From NCBI GenBank assembly GCA_905221615.1, contig CAJNDT010000332.1:1-64000 (forward strand): a stretch of DNA of 64,000 nucleotides. The letters run 5' to 3'. Source of the stretch: Symbiodinium sp. CCMP2592. Its lineage: Eukaryota > Sar > Dinophyceae > Suessiales > Symbiodiniaceae. The translations under genes and the position numbers were made by a program. The notes beneath the pieces are model-generated. The model was not told the origin of the DNA. It searched no databases and saw nothing but the letters and a program-made list of their open reading frames with translations. Below are positions 20,421 through 32,000 of the stretch, piece by piece (position 1 is the first letter of the stretch; each line of letters begins with the position of its first letter).

Positions 20421-21607
20421 GGTCGCACAGGTTTTGGCACCAGGATCCCAGGATGCATTTGGGGCATCTGCATTTGGCTTCTGCCTTTTGTTGGTGTTTC
20501 GTTCTGGTCTTTGGAGCATCTAAGGTTCCAAGTTGCCAGCCTGGGAGATGCCGGCAGATTCGAAAAAGTTCCAGGCAGTGGAGACAAGCCTTGTGGCCCA
20601 GGACGGAATGGCAGATGATGAGAAGGACGACAAGGATCCCACCCAAATGGCTTTTGCCAAGGCCAAGCTCAAGGTGTTCAACTTGGCCAAGATCGCCGTG
20701 ACGTTTTGGCAAGATCACCACCGACAAGACCTGGAGTGATTGAGTCTGTTGAAGCCAATCGGCAGACTGGCAAGGCCTCAGGCGACCAGCTCTCCAGTGT
20801 TCTGGATGCTGTGGGAAGAGCAGGAGGAACCAACGAGGCTGGATCCTCCTCGCAGGGGACCGAGCAGGTAAAGACCCTCCAAGAGTATCTTTCTTGCGTT
20901 TGACAGATATGCATGCATGCTTTTTTGTATATATATATATATATACACATGTTTTTTCTATATCGGTCTCAGGTTCCGTGGATCGGGACCTCAGCAAGCT
21001 CTCGGCTATTGCTGCTCGCCTCCGGCATCGTTCGGATCCAGCCCTCACCAGCAAGGCCGGGCAGCTGAAGAAGTAACATGCCGAGCAGATGGCTTACCTC
21101 GACGATGCCACAATCTTCGTGGGAGCTGCCGAGGAAGCCTCCGAGAAGGAGATCGGCGAGGAGCAGATGGAGGTCTTGCAGGGCCACTTGGAAAAGATGG
21201 GCGAGCTGGCTGTGGCAGTGAAGGACAAGTTGAGAAGGAATACGGCACTCTTGTAGCTAGGTTCCCTGAGCTATAGGATCGTATGATAGGATGCATGCAG
21301 AGCAACAGCCTCGCATGGTCCCGAGGATATCTTCGATCGCTACAGCAGCTTTGATCAACCATGGCAGCTTCGCTCGCTCTGCAGTCAAAAAAGGCCTGCG
21401 TGCTCCAGGGTTTGTGGTCCGAGTGCAGTGCATGCATGCATGCTGCAAGATCTCAATATCTCACACACCTCAGGCGCTTTTTCAAGTTTCGAACATGCCA
21501 TGCTTTAAGCTAGCATGAGGGTCATCGTCGGGCCATGTTTCACAAGAGAGAGAAGGAATTCCGATCTGCAGGTCTTCCCCCAAGAAAGCGGCTGAAGGCT
21601 AACATCG

Positions 21608-22661
21608 GTGATTTTTTTGGCGAACCAGATCTCGGGACAGAGGGCTCAGGACATTTTCGAGGATGCAGATGCAGCTGGCCTTGCTGAGGCCAAGGATCTT
21701 TGCAAGGGCCTGGACTGCGATTATGCAGTCAAGCTGGGCCGGAACCCGAATGCAGCTCGGGACTTGTCTAGGAGGCTTTTGAAGCGATGTTCATGGCCTC
21801 CTGTATACTTCGCTTCTATTCCGGTACTGGATTTGAAGAAGCAGATCGAAACAACAGTCGACCTTCCCTTTTTGCTACCCCATGAGCTTATTCGTTGCAT
21901 GGGCATGCATGCATGCAAAAAGGATTTGCTGCAACGATCCGGCATGTGCGAGGCCAGTTTGGCCCATCTCCTGAAGATGGAGCAAGAGTTTGATGCACGT
22001 GGCGCCTTAGGAGTTGGCCTCTGGATCGACGGCAGTCCTTATTCGTACGACCGATTGTTGAGCCTCGAGTTTGTGGTTCTCAACTTTCCAGGGAGACCAA
22101 CAAAGGCTTCAGGCTTCCGCACCGTCATTCCCAAGCATTTTTGCATCAAGTTTCGAACTTTCGATTGCATTCTGGGAGTGGTGGCATGGAGCATGCAACA
22201 AGCATGCATGGGAATCACACCCAGAAGAAGGCATGATGGCCCAGAGTGGTCGAAGAATGGCTCTGATGCAGCTAGTAGCAGCTGGGGCGAGATGGGGTGG
22301 TTCCTCCATAGGCCCTAGGCCTGCGAGCCTTCTTACTGGAAGTCAGAGGAGACTGGGCAATGCGAAAAAATATTTTTGCTTTTCCCGGCTGGAAAGAAAA
22401 CACTGGGATTTGTCACGTTTGCCGGTGCAGCAGCGCAGCATGGAGACCATGGACCAATTTGATGCTGAGGCTGAGTGGAAAGTTCAGCCTCCCTTGCAGC
22501 ACTGGGAGCTGATGGACAGGATCATGCTCAGAGGCATGCACATCAGCCAGGTGTTTGGTTGCCCTGGCCTGACTGCAAAGCAGATATTATTTGATTGGCT
22601 CCACAATTTCGACCAAGGCATCACCGCAGACTTTTTAGGAAATTCTTTTATTACATGATCT
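21608..22661 (+). pseudogene. Core of the transposase-like gene, two overlapping frames
   Basis: The first frame (21608-22318, 236 aa) contains RAQDIFEDADAAGLAEAKDL and LGVGLWIDGSPYSYDR. The second (to 22661) contains RRSMETMDQF-like sequence and DWLHNFDQGITADFLGN, which resembles the DWMH.D.G motif of plant-type Tnp2/KDZ-like transposases. The two frames overlap near 22300, so at least one frameshift or a short intron lies there. A TGCATGCATGC insertion at about 21903 adds residues to the middle of a helix. Confidence 0.4.
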
Positions 22662-22689
22662 CAGAAGAGGGGTACCTGCCAGGTACCAG

Positions 22690-23269
22690 CAAGCCTGAAA
22701 GGGTAAAGAGCTGTCCAAAAAGCTCCAGCAGTACTACAGCCCACATGGCGACATGAGCACAGACAGTCGGCTCGGAACACTGACTGAAACGATGATCCGC
22801 AAGACGACTACTAGCTCGCCGAAACTGCGAGCCAAGGCTGCAGAAGCCAAGGCACTGGTGCCCTTTGTGCTGCAGTTGTGCCAGGAGGCATTCCCTCCTG
22901 GCACAAGCAGTGAGAAAGAATCTTGCATCAGAGAAGCTGCCGTGAGATTGCAGGATTGTTATGCCATGCTGCAAAATGACAGGTACAACCAGGATGCCCT
23001 TGTGGCATCTTGCACACAGTTAAAGGTGAAAGTTGCGGGATCCGGAAAGATGCTTGTGGAAGATTAAGCCGAAACACCATGGTGCCCTCGAGGTCTGCAT
23101 GCAGCAAGGAAGCCCCAGCCATACCTGGACTTACAGAGATGAGGACATGGGCGGATACCTTGCAAGCCTGGCTCGATTGAAGGGTGGTTCGCGCAATCCC
23201 AGATCTGTTGCCTTCTCTGTGCTGCAGAGGTGGAGGGCCAAAGGCCTGCCACATCTTAATCCTGGCTGA
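22690..23269 (+). pseudogene. C-terminal part of the transposase-like gene
   Basis: The frame 22741-23067 encodes a helical segment ending near GSGKMLVED, then the frame shifts: 23033-23269 reads IKPKHHGALEVC...WTYRDEDMGGYLASLARLKG. The latter is highly charged and aromatic. It matches a pattern I recall (KPK.H...ELC...YRDED.GG) at the C-terminus of the same transposase-like family. One indel near 23040-23065 accounts for the break. Confidence 0.45.
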
Positions 23270-23279
23270 TGTCGCAATC

Positions 23280-23960
23280 GCAGCTCGCGAGATCAAAAAG
23301 GATTCGTCTTGCATGCACTTAAGCTTGGCAGCTAGGAGGCTCTTCAGCCTCCTCTCGGAGGTTAGAACCCATATACCTCCTGCACGGGCTCAGGTCGTGC
23401 CAAATGTACATAGTTTTTTCTGCCAGGGAAGCCTCCTCCAGGCCCAACCTCCTGCACCTACACATGTTTTTTTCTGCAAGGGTCTATATTTGTATTTGTA
23501 TATATATATATATGTGTATAGATATACACACATGCACTATATGTATAACGATAGATATTAATATCATAGACCTTAGAATAAGGTTTGTTAAAACACCTTC
23601 AGTAAGGTATATGTGTAGATTCCTTAATTAACGCTTTCGACCCTATTTTAAGGTCTCGTAAAATCCTTTAAATTAAACAGAGTCTATTGGAAGCTTTGGG
23701 TACGTGGCCTTGCGTTGACAACCAGCTCACAGCCCTCGAAGTTTCAGGCCTGTTCTCCTCGCTGCCCATCTCCACACCTCGCAGCTAACCGAGCTCCGCA
23801 TAAACTCCAGCTCCGCCGACTGGAGCAATCCCAAGCCGTCGCCGGCCGACATGCAGACCGTTATGTCAGCGTGGCCTTCCTGGCCAACAGAACAGGACCT
23901 GCCCAAACGGGTCTTTGCCCACCTGGCCCAAAGCATCCCCTGACGGAGCAGGACCAATCC
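23280..23960. other. Intergenic DNA with TA repeat
   Basis: No gene recognised. A TA-rich run lies at 23495-23530 and an AT-rich stretch at 23560-23680. Confidence 0.4.
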
Positions 23961-24039
23961 GATTATGCATTGGGACTATGATCTGATGTCCCCAATAGCA
24001 GGGTCAGCCTTTCCGCCTTAATCTCATGCAAGCCTTTGC

Positions 24040-25612
24040 CGACCTCCTGAAGCGCAGGCTTCGACGAGGCCAAGCGCCTTTGGCCCAAAGGCATTGCTGT
24101 AGGCAAGCTCAGCCTTGTCAAAGCCGACAACCGAGACCCTCGCCTTGTTCTAGACAGCACAATCTGCCAGGTCAATCCACTTTGCCGGATACCTGAAGCC
24201 GTATCCATGCCTGCTGTGCGAGCAGCCTTTATGCCATCCGACCCAGCCAGTATTGACTTCAAGGCAGCGCACAAGCCGGTCAAGGTACACAGATCCGAGC
24301 AAGGCCTTCTGCTTTTTATGTTTGAGAAGATTTTGTACAGGTACGTCGTCTGTCACTTCGGCACAAAATTTTCAGCCTATTGGTGGCAGCGCGTTGGTGG
24401 CCTTATTACACGCATTGCCCACCATGCCTTAGCCTTTGCCCCGCGCAAAGCCTGGCTGTATGTTGACGGCCTTCTCACTTCCTCCTCATAGCCACCCTGG
24501 CTGGCCTTGCGGCGTCAATCAGCTGGAAAAAGGCCTCGGTCGGCGACAGCCTCATTTGGTGCGGCTGGCACTTCAAATTCCGCGATCAGATTCGCAGCCT
24601 GATTGCCAAAAAGAAGGTGCCCAGGAAAGACCTTGAAGCCTATATGCACATCAGCCGCGTTCTGAGGCCCCACGTCGCGCCCTTGTACATTGTCCTTATT
24701 ATAACAGCCCCCCAGGCTCCAACGTGTCCATAGCGCTTCGCATGTGGCCAGCCTCCCTTCACAGCCTGGATTCCAGAGCCGTCGTGAGCAGACTCGTCAT
24801 GCGAGTCAATTTGCCTATAAGCCGCGTTATCGAGATCGGCAACAAAGCTGTTTGTTGCAACAAGGCCGACCTCCCGCCTGAGCCAAAGTCAAAGCCTACC
24901 TGGATTCGCCTATCGGGCCCGATGTTCCCGGAAATCCGGCTCACCAACGCGGCCCAAGACAGCCTCCGTTGGCTGTTCCCCAGGATAGAATCCATCCCCG
25001 CAACCAGCCTCTCCCTCCGCCTTTAATGCCATGCCTGGCTCGAGCGGATGCCATGGCAGAGGGGTCGACGGTGGGATTGGGGGTTGGATCACCGCCAAGC
25101 ACAGTATGGCCTGGTTCGCCGAAAGCTGGTCCATGGAAGAGATACGGCAGACATGGCCTTTCCAACCCAAGGACGGACAGAAGTACATCGCCTGCTTTGA
25201 AGCCCTTGCTCAGCTTGCCTTGGCCATGGCGGCCAGAGAACGTCACGCCTTCTCGCACTTCGCGGTCTGCCTTCCAGCCCAGAGTGACAACACGCCTTCT
25301 AAAGCAGGCATCAACAAACTTTTTACCACTGGTTGGCCGCTTTCGCAGTTTCTGCAGCTGATAGCCTCATGGCCCTCCAGCCACGGAATTGAACTCCAGG
25401 TCTCGCACGTGGCGGGAGCCCGCAACCAATGGGCCGACGATCTGAGCAGAGGCCGCCTTCAAGCAGAAACAGGAGCGAGTACGCATCTCACTCTCCCGCC
25501 TCGCCGATGCAGCCTCGGAAGCCACTTGGTCCAGTGCCGATGGGACCTCCAAGTCGCCCCTCCTGCCCAGCGCCGCCTGCCTTTCCGTCAGACAGCCATC
25601 GCAAAAGCGTAA
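24040..25612 (+). pseudogene. Broken reverse transcriptase/RNase H of another retroelement
   Basis: Three plus-strand segments in order. First, RT fingers/palm (24091-24491): GIAVGKLSLVKAD, LVLDSTICQVNPLCR, YRYVVCHFGTKFSAYWW and a catalytic-site relic YVDG where YVDD is expected. Second, RT thumb (about 24490-24720): SISWKKASVGDSLIWCGWHF. Third, RNase H-like (25031-25612): a Gly-rich start (GIGGWIT), QKYIACFEALAQL, QSDNTPSKAGINKL and VAGARNQWADDLSRG. The style (YRY.VCHFG, WIGW-type thumb, C-terminal RNase H) recalls DIRS-like or related elements. Stops and frame changes between segments, plus the lost second Asp, mark it as dead. Confidence 0.65.
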
Positions 25613-25721
25613 AAAGGAGATTGCCTCCAAGCGTGCAGCCTTCTGAGCAGCAGGTCCAATCCACCGCCCGCGGCAGGGGAGATCCTTTGCTGCGCATTAC
25701 TACCGGTTGGATCTGTCCCTG

Positions 25722-25852
25722 AAGGGGGGTTTTACTTGCCCATGTAGCTGCCTTAAGCGGCATGGGCCCCCGGTCTAGCCGCATTGATTTACAGATCCAA
25801 CACGGTATAAAGAGAACTGAATTGCTAGAGCAGTGCGAGCCTACCTTAAACG
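25722..25852. repeat. 130-bp direct repeat, copy 1, with hairpin
   Basis: Matches 26576-26704 with a few differences. It contains GCCCATG...GCATGGGC, an inverted repeat around AGCTGCCTTAAGC, and ends near CAGTGCGAGCCTACCTTAAA. It follows the RT/RNase H remnant and could be part of that element's end. Confidence 0.8.
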
Positions 25853-26575
25853 TTTCCTGTTTTTGTTCAGGTATGTTTTAGGTGGCAGACCTGAACGTGC
25901 AGGGCAGCAGACTGGCTAAGTGCAGATAGTAGCTAGGCTAAACGGCTGAGGCCTGAGGCAGGCCCAAGTGTTGACTTGTGCAACTTTAGGCTAGAGCTGA
26001 GGTCGGCTTTGCGACGACGAGCTGGGGCGCCCAGAGGTGCTGATGACGGGGTCGAGGCAAGACCTGAAAGGCAGCAGGATCTTCCAGTGACGCAGGTGCC
26101 TGCGTGAACACTGTTTTTAGGCCAAAGTCGGCTGTGGGCATGCAGTCGACTTTGCGGCTCGGCTGAAAGGTAGTCGAAGCCGTACCTGGTGTGGGCGGGC
26201 GGGCTTTTCCAGAGATCTGCAGTGCTAGAGCCAGGCTGCGTGGATACCGAGGCTTCACCATGTGCAGAGATTCACGCAACATCAGCGACGTCCTCGTCAG
26301 CCATAGGTGCCGGAGACCCCTTGGCTTCCCCGTCCCGAACCCGCCACGCCCAGGTGCTCGTCTTCGCCGTCGTCACCGCAGTGATTCGGGGTCTCGGGAG
26401 CTTGCAGAGTTTCACGCCGACCTTGGAACTGCCTCAGTTCACAACAGATTCGCGTTCACACGCCTTACCGCTTCCTGGCCTTGCCAATTAGTACTCCGCA
26501 GTAGTAAACCTCGGAGTTCATAGCCTCAATTAAATCAAGCATACTTGGTTCACTCAACTTCTCAGAAAGTCTACT
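25853..26575. other. Spacer between the 130-bp repeats
   Basis: About 720 bases. Open frames on both strands (such as 26191-26523) have no recognisable motif. Confidence 0.35.
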
Positions 26576-26704
26576 CCGGGGAGGTTTTTACTTGCCCATG
26601 CAGCTGCCTTAAGCGGCATGGGCGTCTAGCCGCCTTGATTTACAGATCCAACACGGTATAAAAGAGAACTGAAGTGCTAGAGCAGTGCGAGCCTACCTTA
26701 AACA
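26576..26704. repeat. 130-bp direct repeat, copy 2, with hairpin
   Basis: Partner of 25722-25852. The stem GCCCATGC/GCATGGGC is perfect here. TATAAAAG follows the conserved ACACGG, but dinoflagellates rarely use a TATA box, so I attach no promoter meaning. Confidence 0.8.
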
Positions 26705-28900
26705 ACGAAGGCTTACCCTGGCCACTATTCAGAATGTCTTCCGCAAGCTTTCCCCGGCGGATGTCCACGTGGGGCATCCAGCCTAGAGAAAAACAATATT
26801 CTCGCGGGTCTACCTTCTCGTACGCAGGCTATGCCCCTGGCGCAGCGCCTTGAACTGCAGCGGCTGCTTCGTGTCTCGGGTCCTTCGTTAACAGTGACAC
26901 TTGCAAGCAAAATTTGCCCTAGGTCCGCTCTTCCGATCTGATTCCATGGAAAACAAGGCGCCCAAGGGGCTGCTCAGTTAGCCGAACGAACATACATCCT
27001 CGTGAGGCTTGCTCGGTGCGGAAGTGTAAGCACAAAAACAACATCTGCGGGATTTCCGGGCGTCATCTTCTGGCCGCAGCAGGTCTGGTTCGCTTGCTGT
27101 TCATTTTCTGCTCTTGCGAACTTCTGCAGGCGGTTTGGGAAAGACGAAGGGGTTCCTCGCGTGTTGTTCTGTTGTGCGGTGATTCAGTTGAGCGGTTCCG
27201 TGAGTTCCGTTCGGGAGCGAGCAGGTGTGGTTGGTTAGTTTGTACGTCAGTCAATGAGTGGGCGAGTTCGTTAGTTGGTTACTTAGTAAATTAGTTGGGT
27301 TGTTGGTTAGTTAGTTAGTCAGTTCAGTTATCTTTTTTAGTAAATGAGTTGTTTGTGGTTAGTTACGGTTAGTTCGTTAGAGTGTTAGTCAGTCAGTTAG
27401 TTAGTCAATCAGTCAGTTAGTTAGTTAGTAAGTTAGTTCGTTAGTTCATGCTTACCAAAAGAAGCAAAGCCTGTACGTGAGCCGTGAGCCAGATGTTGTT
27501 TGACTAATTGTTTTTCTCTCCGTTTTTGTAACCGAGCTGTTTGATTTACTTGCATGCTGTATTTTGCACAGTTTTTTTGGTCATTCCTTTGCTTGGCTGC
27601 GCTGTGCTCTGCTGTGCGCTACAGCATGGCGAGACCACAATTGCTGCATCACGAGGGCCCAACAAATAGATTGCGTGATTTACAAACATCCATTCGTTGA
27701 AATGAGCATAGCTCGACTTAAGCAGGTTGACGTCACAATATGCTTTTTCCAATGCACATTCTCTTCCGTGCCGACAAGTTCATACCAACTTATCAAAGTG
27801 CATCCTGCCGTCCGAGTGAGCTCCGCAGTGGGCCGAGATGCACGCAGATTTCGAGCCTCACGCATGTGGAAATTTCAGCATTTGATGGGCATGCATCCGG
27901 CGTAACGTGTATTGTAACGTGTTGCAACGTTCGATGGCATGCTCATCGCCACACTGTCTGGGTTCTTGGCGCTGCTATTGCCGGGAGTCCAAACCTCGGC
28001 TGCTCCACTGAATGCCCAAGGCCACGACGCCTTGACGTTGTAGGGCCCGCCGATGCTCGTTAGCATTCCCGCAAGGCCTTCATCCGACAAAGTGGAGGGT
28101 GTTGCTTGAAGGGCCCAGCTGAGAGATGCTCAGTCACTCACTTCGGCAGTACATTTGAATGGATCGGTTTTTCTTGGTCTTTGCAGGCGGTGGTGTTTCC
28201 AAGCCGACGCACGGAAACCAGATTCCCAAGCTGAGCCTCGTCGGTCCGACAAAGCGATGGTGTGTCAAAGGTGCGTGTGAATTTCGTTCGTTGGACATTC
28301 AATCTCATTGATGAACCTTCCATCATCGAAGGTTGCTTTTATGTGAAAGTAAAGATCGTTTTTCCTGAAAGCAATTGGCGAGTTTGTCCCAACATTGTCA
28401 AGTGCAAATAGTATTGCGGACTTCAGGAAGCCGCATGCATTTACATCAGCCATTGTGTGGAGTTGTCTGTGGTTCACCATGTGGAGGCAATGTGTTTAGA
28501 TCTCAGTATTTTTTGTTCATGCTTGCATGAGACAGACAAATGCGCCGTCCCAGCAGCGGCTTGTGCGTTGTGGTGTCCGGCCTCCCTCATTCTAAGGATA
28601 TGGTCGTTCTGGCATACCGAGGCACTTGCCACTTTCCTGCATGACGATGGCATGTCCTTGAGCTTTCCGGCATTGCTTGGATTCACGTTTTTGGATTTCA
28701 TGCCAACAATACAAACCTTCCTTGAAGGGCAGTGGAGCTTCTTGAAATGTGCACAGGTGCCAGACGTGGTGCGCTTGGCCCAAGCCACCTGGAGGCACTT
28801 CGCGACTCAGTTGCAAGCGACAGCTTAGCATGGCTTTTGGCAATCCGCTAGGCATCTGGACTTCCCAGCAATTTGTTTTAATGTCCTTGCATTACGAACA
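26705..28900. other. Unassigned DNA with TTAG-type tetranucleotide repeats
   Basis: No recognised gene. 27225-27450 is a degenerate GTTAGTTAGT/CAGTCAGT array. A 123-aa plus-strand frame (28457-28828) contains a moderately protein-like stretch (FPALLGFTFLDFMPTIQTF) that could be an exon, but no family was recognised. Confidence 0.4.
27225..27450. repeat. Degenerate (TTAG)n/(TCAG)n array
   Basis: Imperfect tetranucleotide repeats, GTTAGTTAGTTAG and CAGTCAGTTAG, spanning about 220 bases. Confidence 0.8.
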
Positions 28901-28973
28901 AAGCCGGGTATTGTGGCATCAGGTCAGCCATCAGATAGTTGGTTGCGATATCCGCCGGCCCCGCTGCTGCTTC

Positions 28974-29090
28974 ACCACCGCCATTGCCAAGGCCACCGCC
29001 ACCCCCACCACCGCCACCCCCACCACCGCCACCACCACCACCACCACCACCACCACCAGCGCCAGCGCCAGCGCCAGCACCAGCACCATG
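28974..29090. repeat. (CCN)n trinucleotide-rich tract
   Basis: A CCA/CCG/CCC run followed by CAGCGC repeats. It yields poly-Pro, poly-Gly or poly-Thr in different frames and strands, so open frames here are artefacts. Confidence 0.85.
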
Positions 29091-29099
29091 CTTCAGCTC

Positions 29100-32000
29100 A
29101 TCTGTCACTCTGGTCTTTGTTTGTTTTTCTGTTCGAGTTGTTTGCTCAGGCTCCGGACTACCAGCTTCGATTGCTGAATGAGCGAAGTTTCAAGGACGTT
29201 TTACCCAGCCGCAAACATCCGTTGTAGCTTCGCATAGTCAGCTCCTTTGGATTCAAGCAGGTACAACGATTCAGCTGCAAGTAGCTAGGATGTGGCCGTT
29301 GCCACCGGCCACAGTCATAAGTTGGAGATGAGTCTCTAGGCCTCTAGGTTAGAATGCTACTCTGCGGCGAAATCGTGGGATCGCGCAGTTCCCATGCTGG
29401 GCATGCCAAGTGTGTGCAGGCATTAGTAGCCGATTTCACAGCATAAGTCTCGAGACATCCTTCGCTGAAGCACAGCTTGCCACCAACCAAAGCTTGAACT
29501 GCGATACATCCTGCAGGCCCAGCTGCCAGTCAGCGTTTGGGAGCAACTTGAGAATAGACTCACATCCAGTCACATCTAGAGCCTGCGACAGAGCATTCCA
29601 GGCACAAAGTTGGACGTTGCAAGACGTGTGCATGTGCCGCCGTCTAGCTTTCAAATGGATGCGAAAACGATACAGCTGTGAAATCAGCGCTGTCAGTAGG
29701 ATTTGAGGCTTGCATCACTTGCATTCTGCGGGATTCTTGCAGTGACACTCTGATTCTGACTGCGGGAGTCACATATTTCGATTCATGCAACTACTACGTC
29801 ATAATCAGGAGTACCTGCCTGCGGGAGAGCGTGACGTGAGTCCGGACTCCTTCTTCACACTCAGTGCCTTCACGGATTGGCTGAGTTTCTTGCGATGCCA
29901 TTGGTATGCTTTTTTAAGAAGTCGCCTTTCACAGAGTCGTGATCTGTGCCCACAAAGTGGAAGTTCTAGCTTGCGGTTTTTTGGGAGCAACCTCCTAAGT
30001 AGTCAACAGTATTGAAGGTTCTCACTTGCTCTTAATGGTTGCAGCAATGCGAGTTGAGGATTGAGTCTGCTCGCCTCTTCCGGCGGCATTTGGATTGACT
30101 CGACGCTGTTGTTGAGACCTTGACTCGGATTATTCGCAGACAGACAAGCACCACTGCACTGTTGGATAGCGGCCTGATGTACAGCAGCCGGGTATCCCTT
30201 TCGAGACTCTTCGCATACATTCCTTATGACAGTGCGCAGGGTTGCTCGTTTGGAGGGTTTTGCAAACGCCTTGGTGATGGAATCTCTGCATGGAGACCTT
30301 TAGCCTCTGGAGGACGGATTACCAAATTCATCGAAGTCTATGGAAGCCTGAACGTTGGCTCAGGACTGCACCGGTGGAGTCACTCCTGAACCAAACTGCT
30401 CGTCTAAGTGGTCTTCACTTGGAGGTTGCCCAGAGAGTCTTGGAAACTTGCCGTGCTAATGTTGTGTCGCGTTAGCGTGTGCCATGCTCCAGCGCTGTAG
30501 CATACTTCGTCGCGGTCCGTTTTGTGCTAATCGGCTCAGTCCAGATGTTGCAGGCTGCTCTTTTTGAAAGCTACTTCCTTGCCGCAAGGCCTGAGGACGG
30601 ACTTTACCATGTCCGCCGAATAAAAGCGTGTGCCGCTTGCAAGACCATCTTTCAAGTACGATCAACGCATAGAATTTCTGAGTCAGGCCTGTTGAGCAAC
30701 GTAGTTCGAGTCGGAGCGACCGTGTTGCCCAATGCAGGAGGACATCGTGCAGAGGTGGCGAGACGAGATGTGGCGCATCGGCACAATGCCAGAGCTCCAT
30801 GCCATGCACGAAGCATTGAACGTTTTGTATTTTTTCGGGCGGATATTACCATGGCAACCTTAACCCACCATGGGAATGGCGGGACGCAGGATAGGCAAGT
30901 CGTTTTGGTGCAGCGAACACTCCGCCAAGAGCTCGAAGCAGGGACCTCCAGCATTTTGTCGAGCAGAAGCCAGTGCATCTCGAAGTTGCAATGGCCAAGC
31001 AGTGTGCCGAGGAAAGACTACGACGTGCATCTGACTCAACTAAAGACTCGTGGCATCGAGCCGCTGAACGGACACATGTCTGAATGCGACTGGCGAGACC
31101 GATCCACTGTCCACGAAGTCGCCCACTGGGTCTTGCATCGGGCCGTGGCTGCTGTAAACTTCTTTGCTTCTAGGCGAGAAATTTGCAAAGCACGAGTTGT
31201 AGGTACCATCGTTTTCGTGCGCCAGTTCTGGGGCAAGCTGGTTGGAATCTTCAAGTATAGTGGTGCATGCAGTAGACATCAAGGTTGGATACACGAGTTT
31301 CTATCTTCACCCATGCGGCCAGCACTATTGGATGTGGTATTATCGTGTTTGCGTCGCGCAGCTTGGCACAACTGGAGTCCCCGAGTTGGGCAAGGCTGAG
31401 GCTGTCGAGGTAAAAAGCGCGCTCGACTCGAGGTTCAATTCGGTTGTGGTGAGCGCTGACGGGAGCGACATCACTCAGCTCGCTGCTCCGCTGGGCATCT
31501 CGGCTTAGGTTGTGCGTTGTGCTCTCTGGGAGTGTTTGAGGCTGTTCGCATCTGACAAGACCCCCACTCCCCTCACTTCTCACTTGACCTTGCATGGATA
31601 CTGCTGTACTCGGTAGGAGATTCTGCAGCCCCTCCGTCGAAAAGCATGTTCTGTGCACGAACTCTCGCTCTGAGGGATCCATATGTCTGACTCCACCCGG
31701 ACGCTGAACAGAATCGCAATTTCTTTCGGATGGGACACAGCGCAAATTGCACCTCAGTGGCATGGGCCCGTTAGGAGTTTACAGGAGCAGCTGTAATGCG
31801 GAGACGTGGCCGAGCAGAGACCTTGGGCAACTCGCACACGTCATTCATTCTCCGAACAAAGGAGACCTGAATAGCCATATGGCCATATGGCCGTCATCGC
31901 AGCTAACCACGGCATCGGCATTGCCTTCACCTCCCAGGTTCGTTTCCTCATTACCCGGAGCAGCGAGGACTTCCAGTTCGCGCCCATCCGCGGTATCAAA

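Larger units (their letters stand above)
20238..23269 (+). pseudogene. Interrupted transposase-like gene of a dinoflagellate repeat family
   Basis: Several plus-strand open segments in consistent order look like one interrupted protein: an N-terminal domain (20238-20420), a Glu/Lys-rich helical part (about 20530-21255), a core (21608-22660) and a C-terminal part (22690-23269). The core phrases LGVGLWIDG...FPGRP and DWLHNFDQGITADFLGN, and the C-terminal phrases IKPKHHGALEVC and YRDEDMGG, are ones I recall from large families of transposase-like proteins predicted in dinoflagellate genomes. That recollection needs a database check. The gaps contain frame changes, TA runs and TGCATGCATGC palindromes, so they may be introns, small insertions or decay. 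One possible intron runs from GTAAAGACC (20869) to CTCAG (about 20970). Confidence 0.5.

Noticed and set aside
26650-26670. TATAAAAG as a promoter
   Set aside because: It lies inside the 130-bp repeat, with no gene downstream; dinoflagellate promoters rarely use TATA.
28878-29181. Poly-Pro, poly-Gly and His/Thr-rich open frames
   Set aside because: They are by-products of the (CCN)n tract, open in several frames and on both strands.
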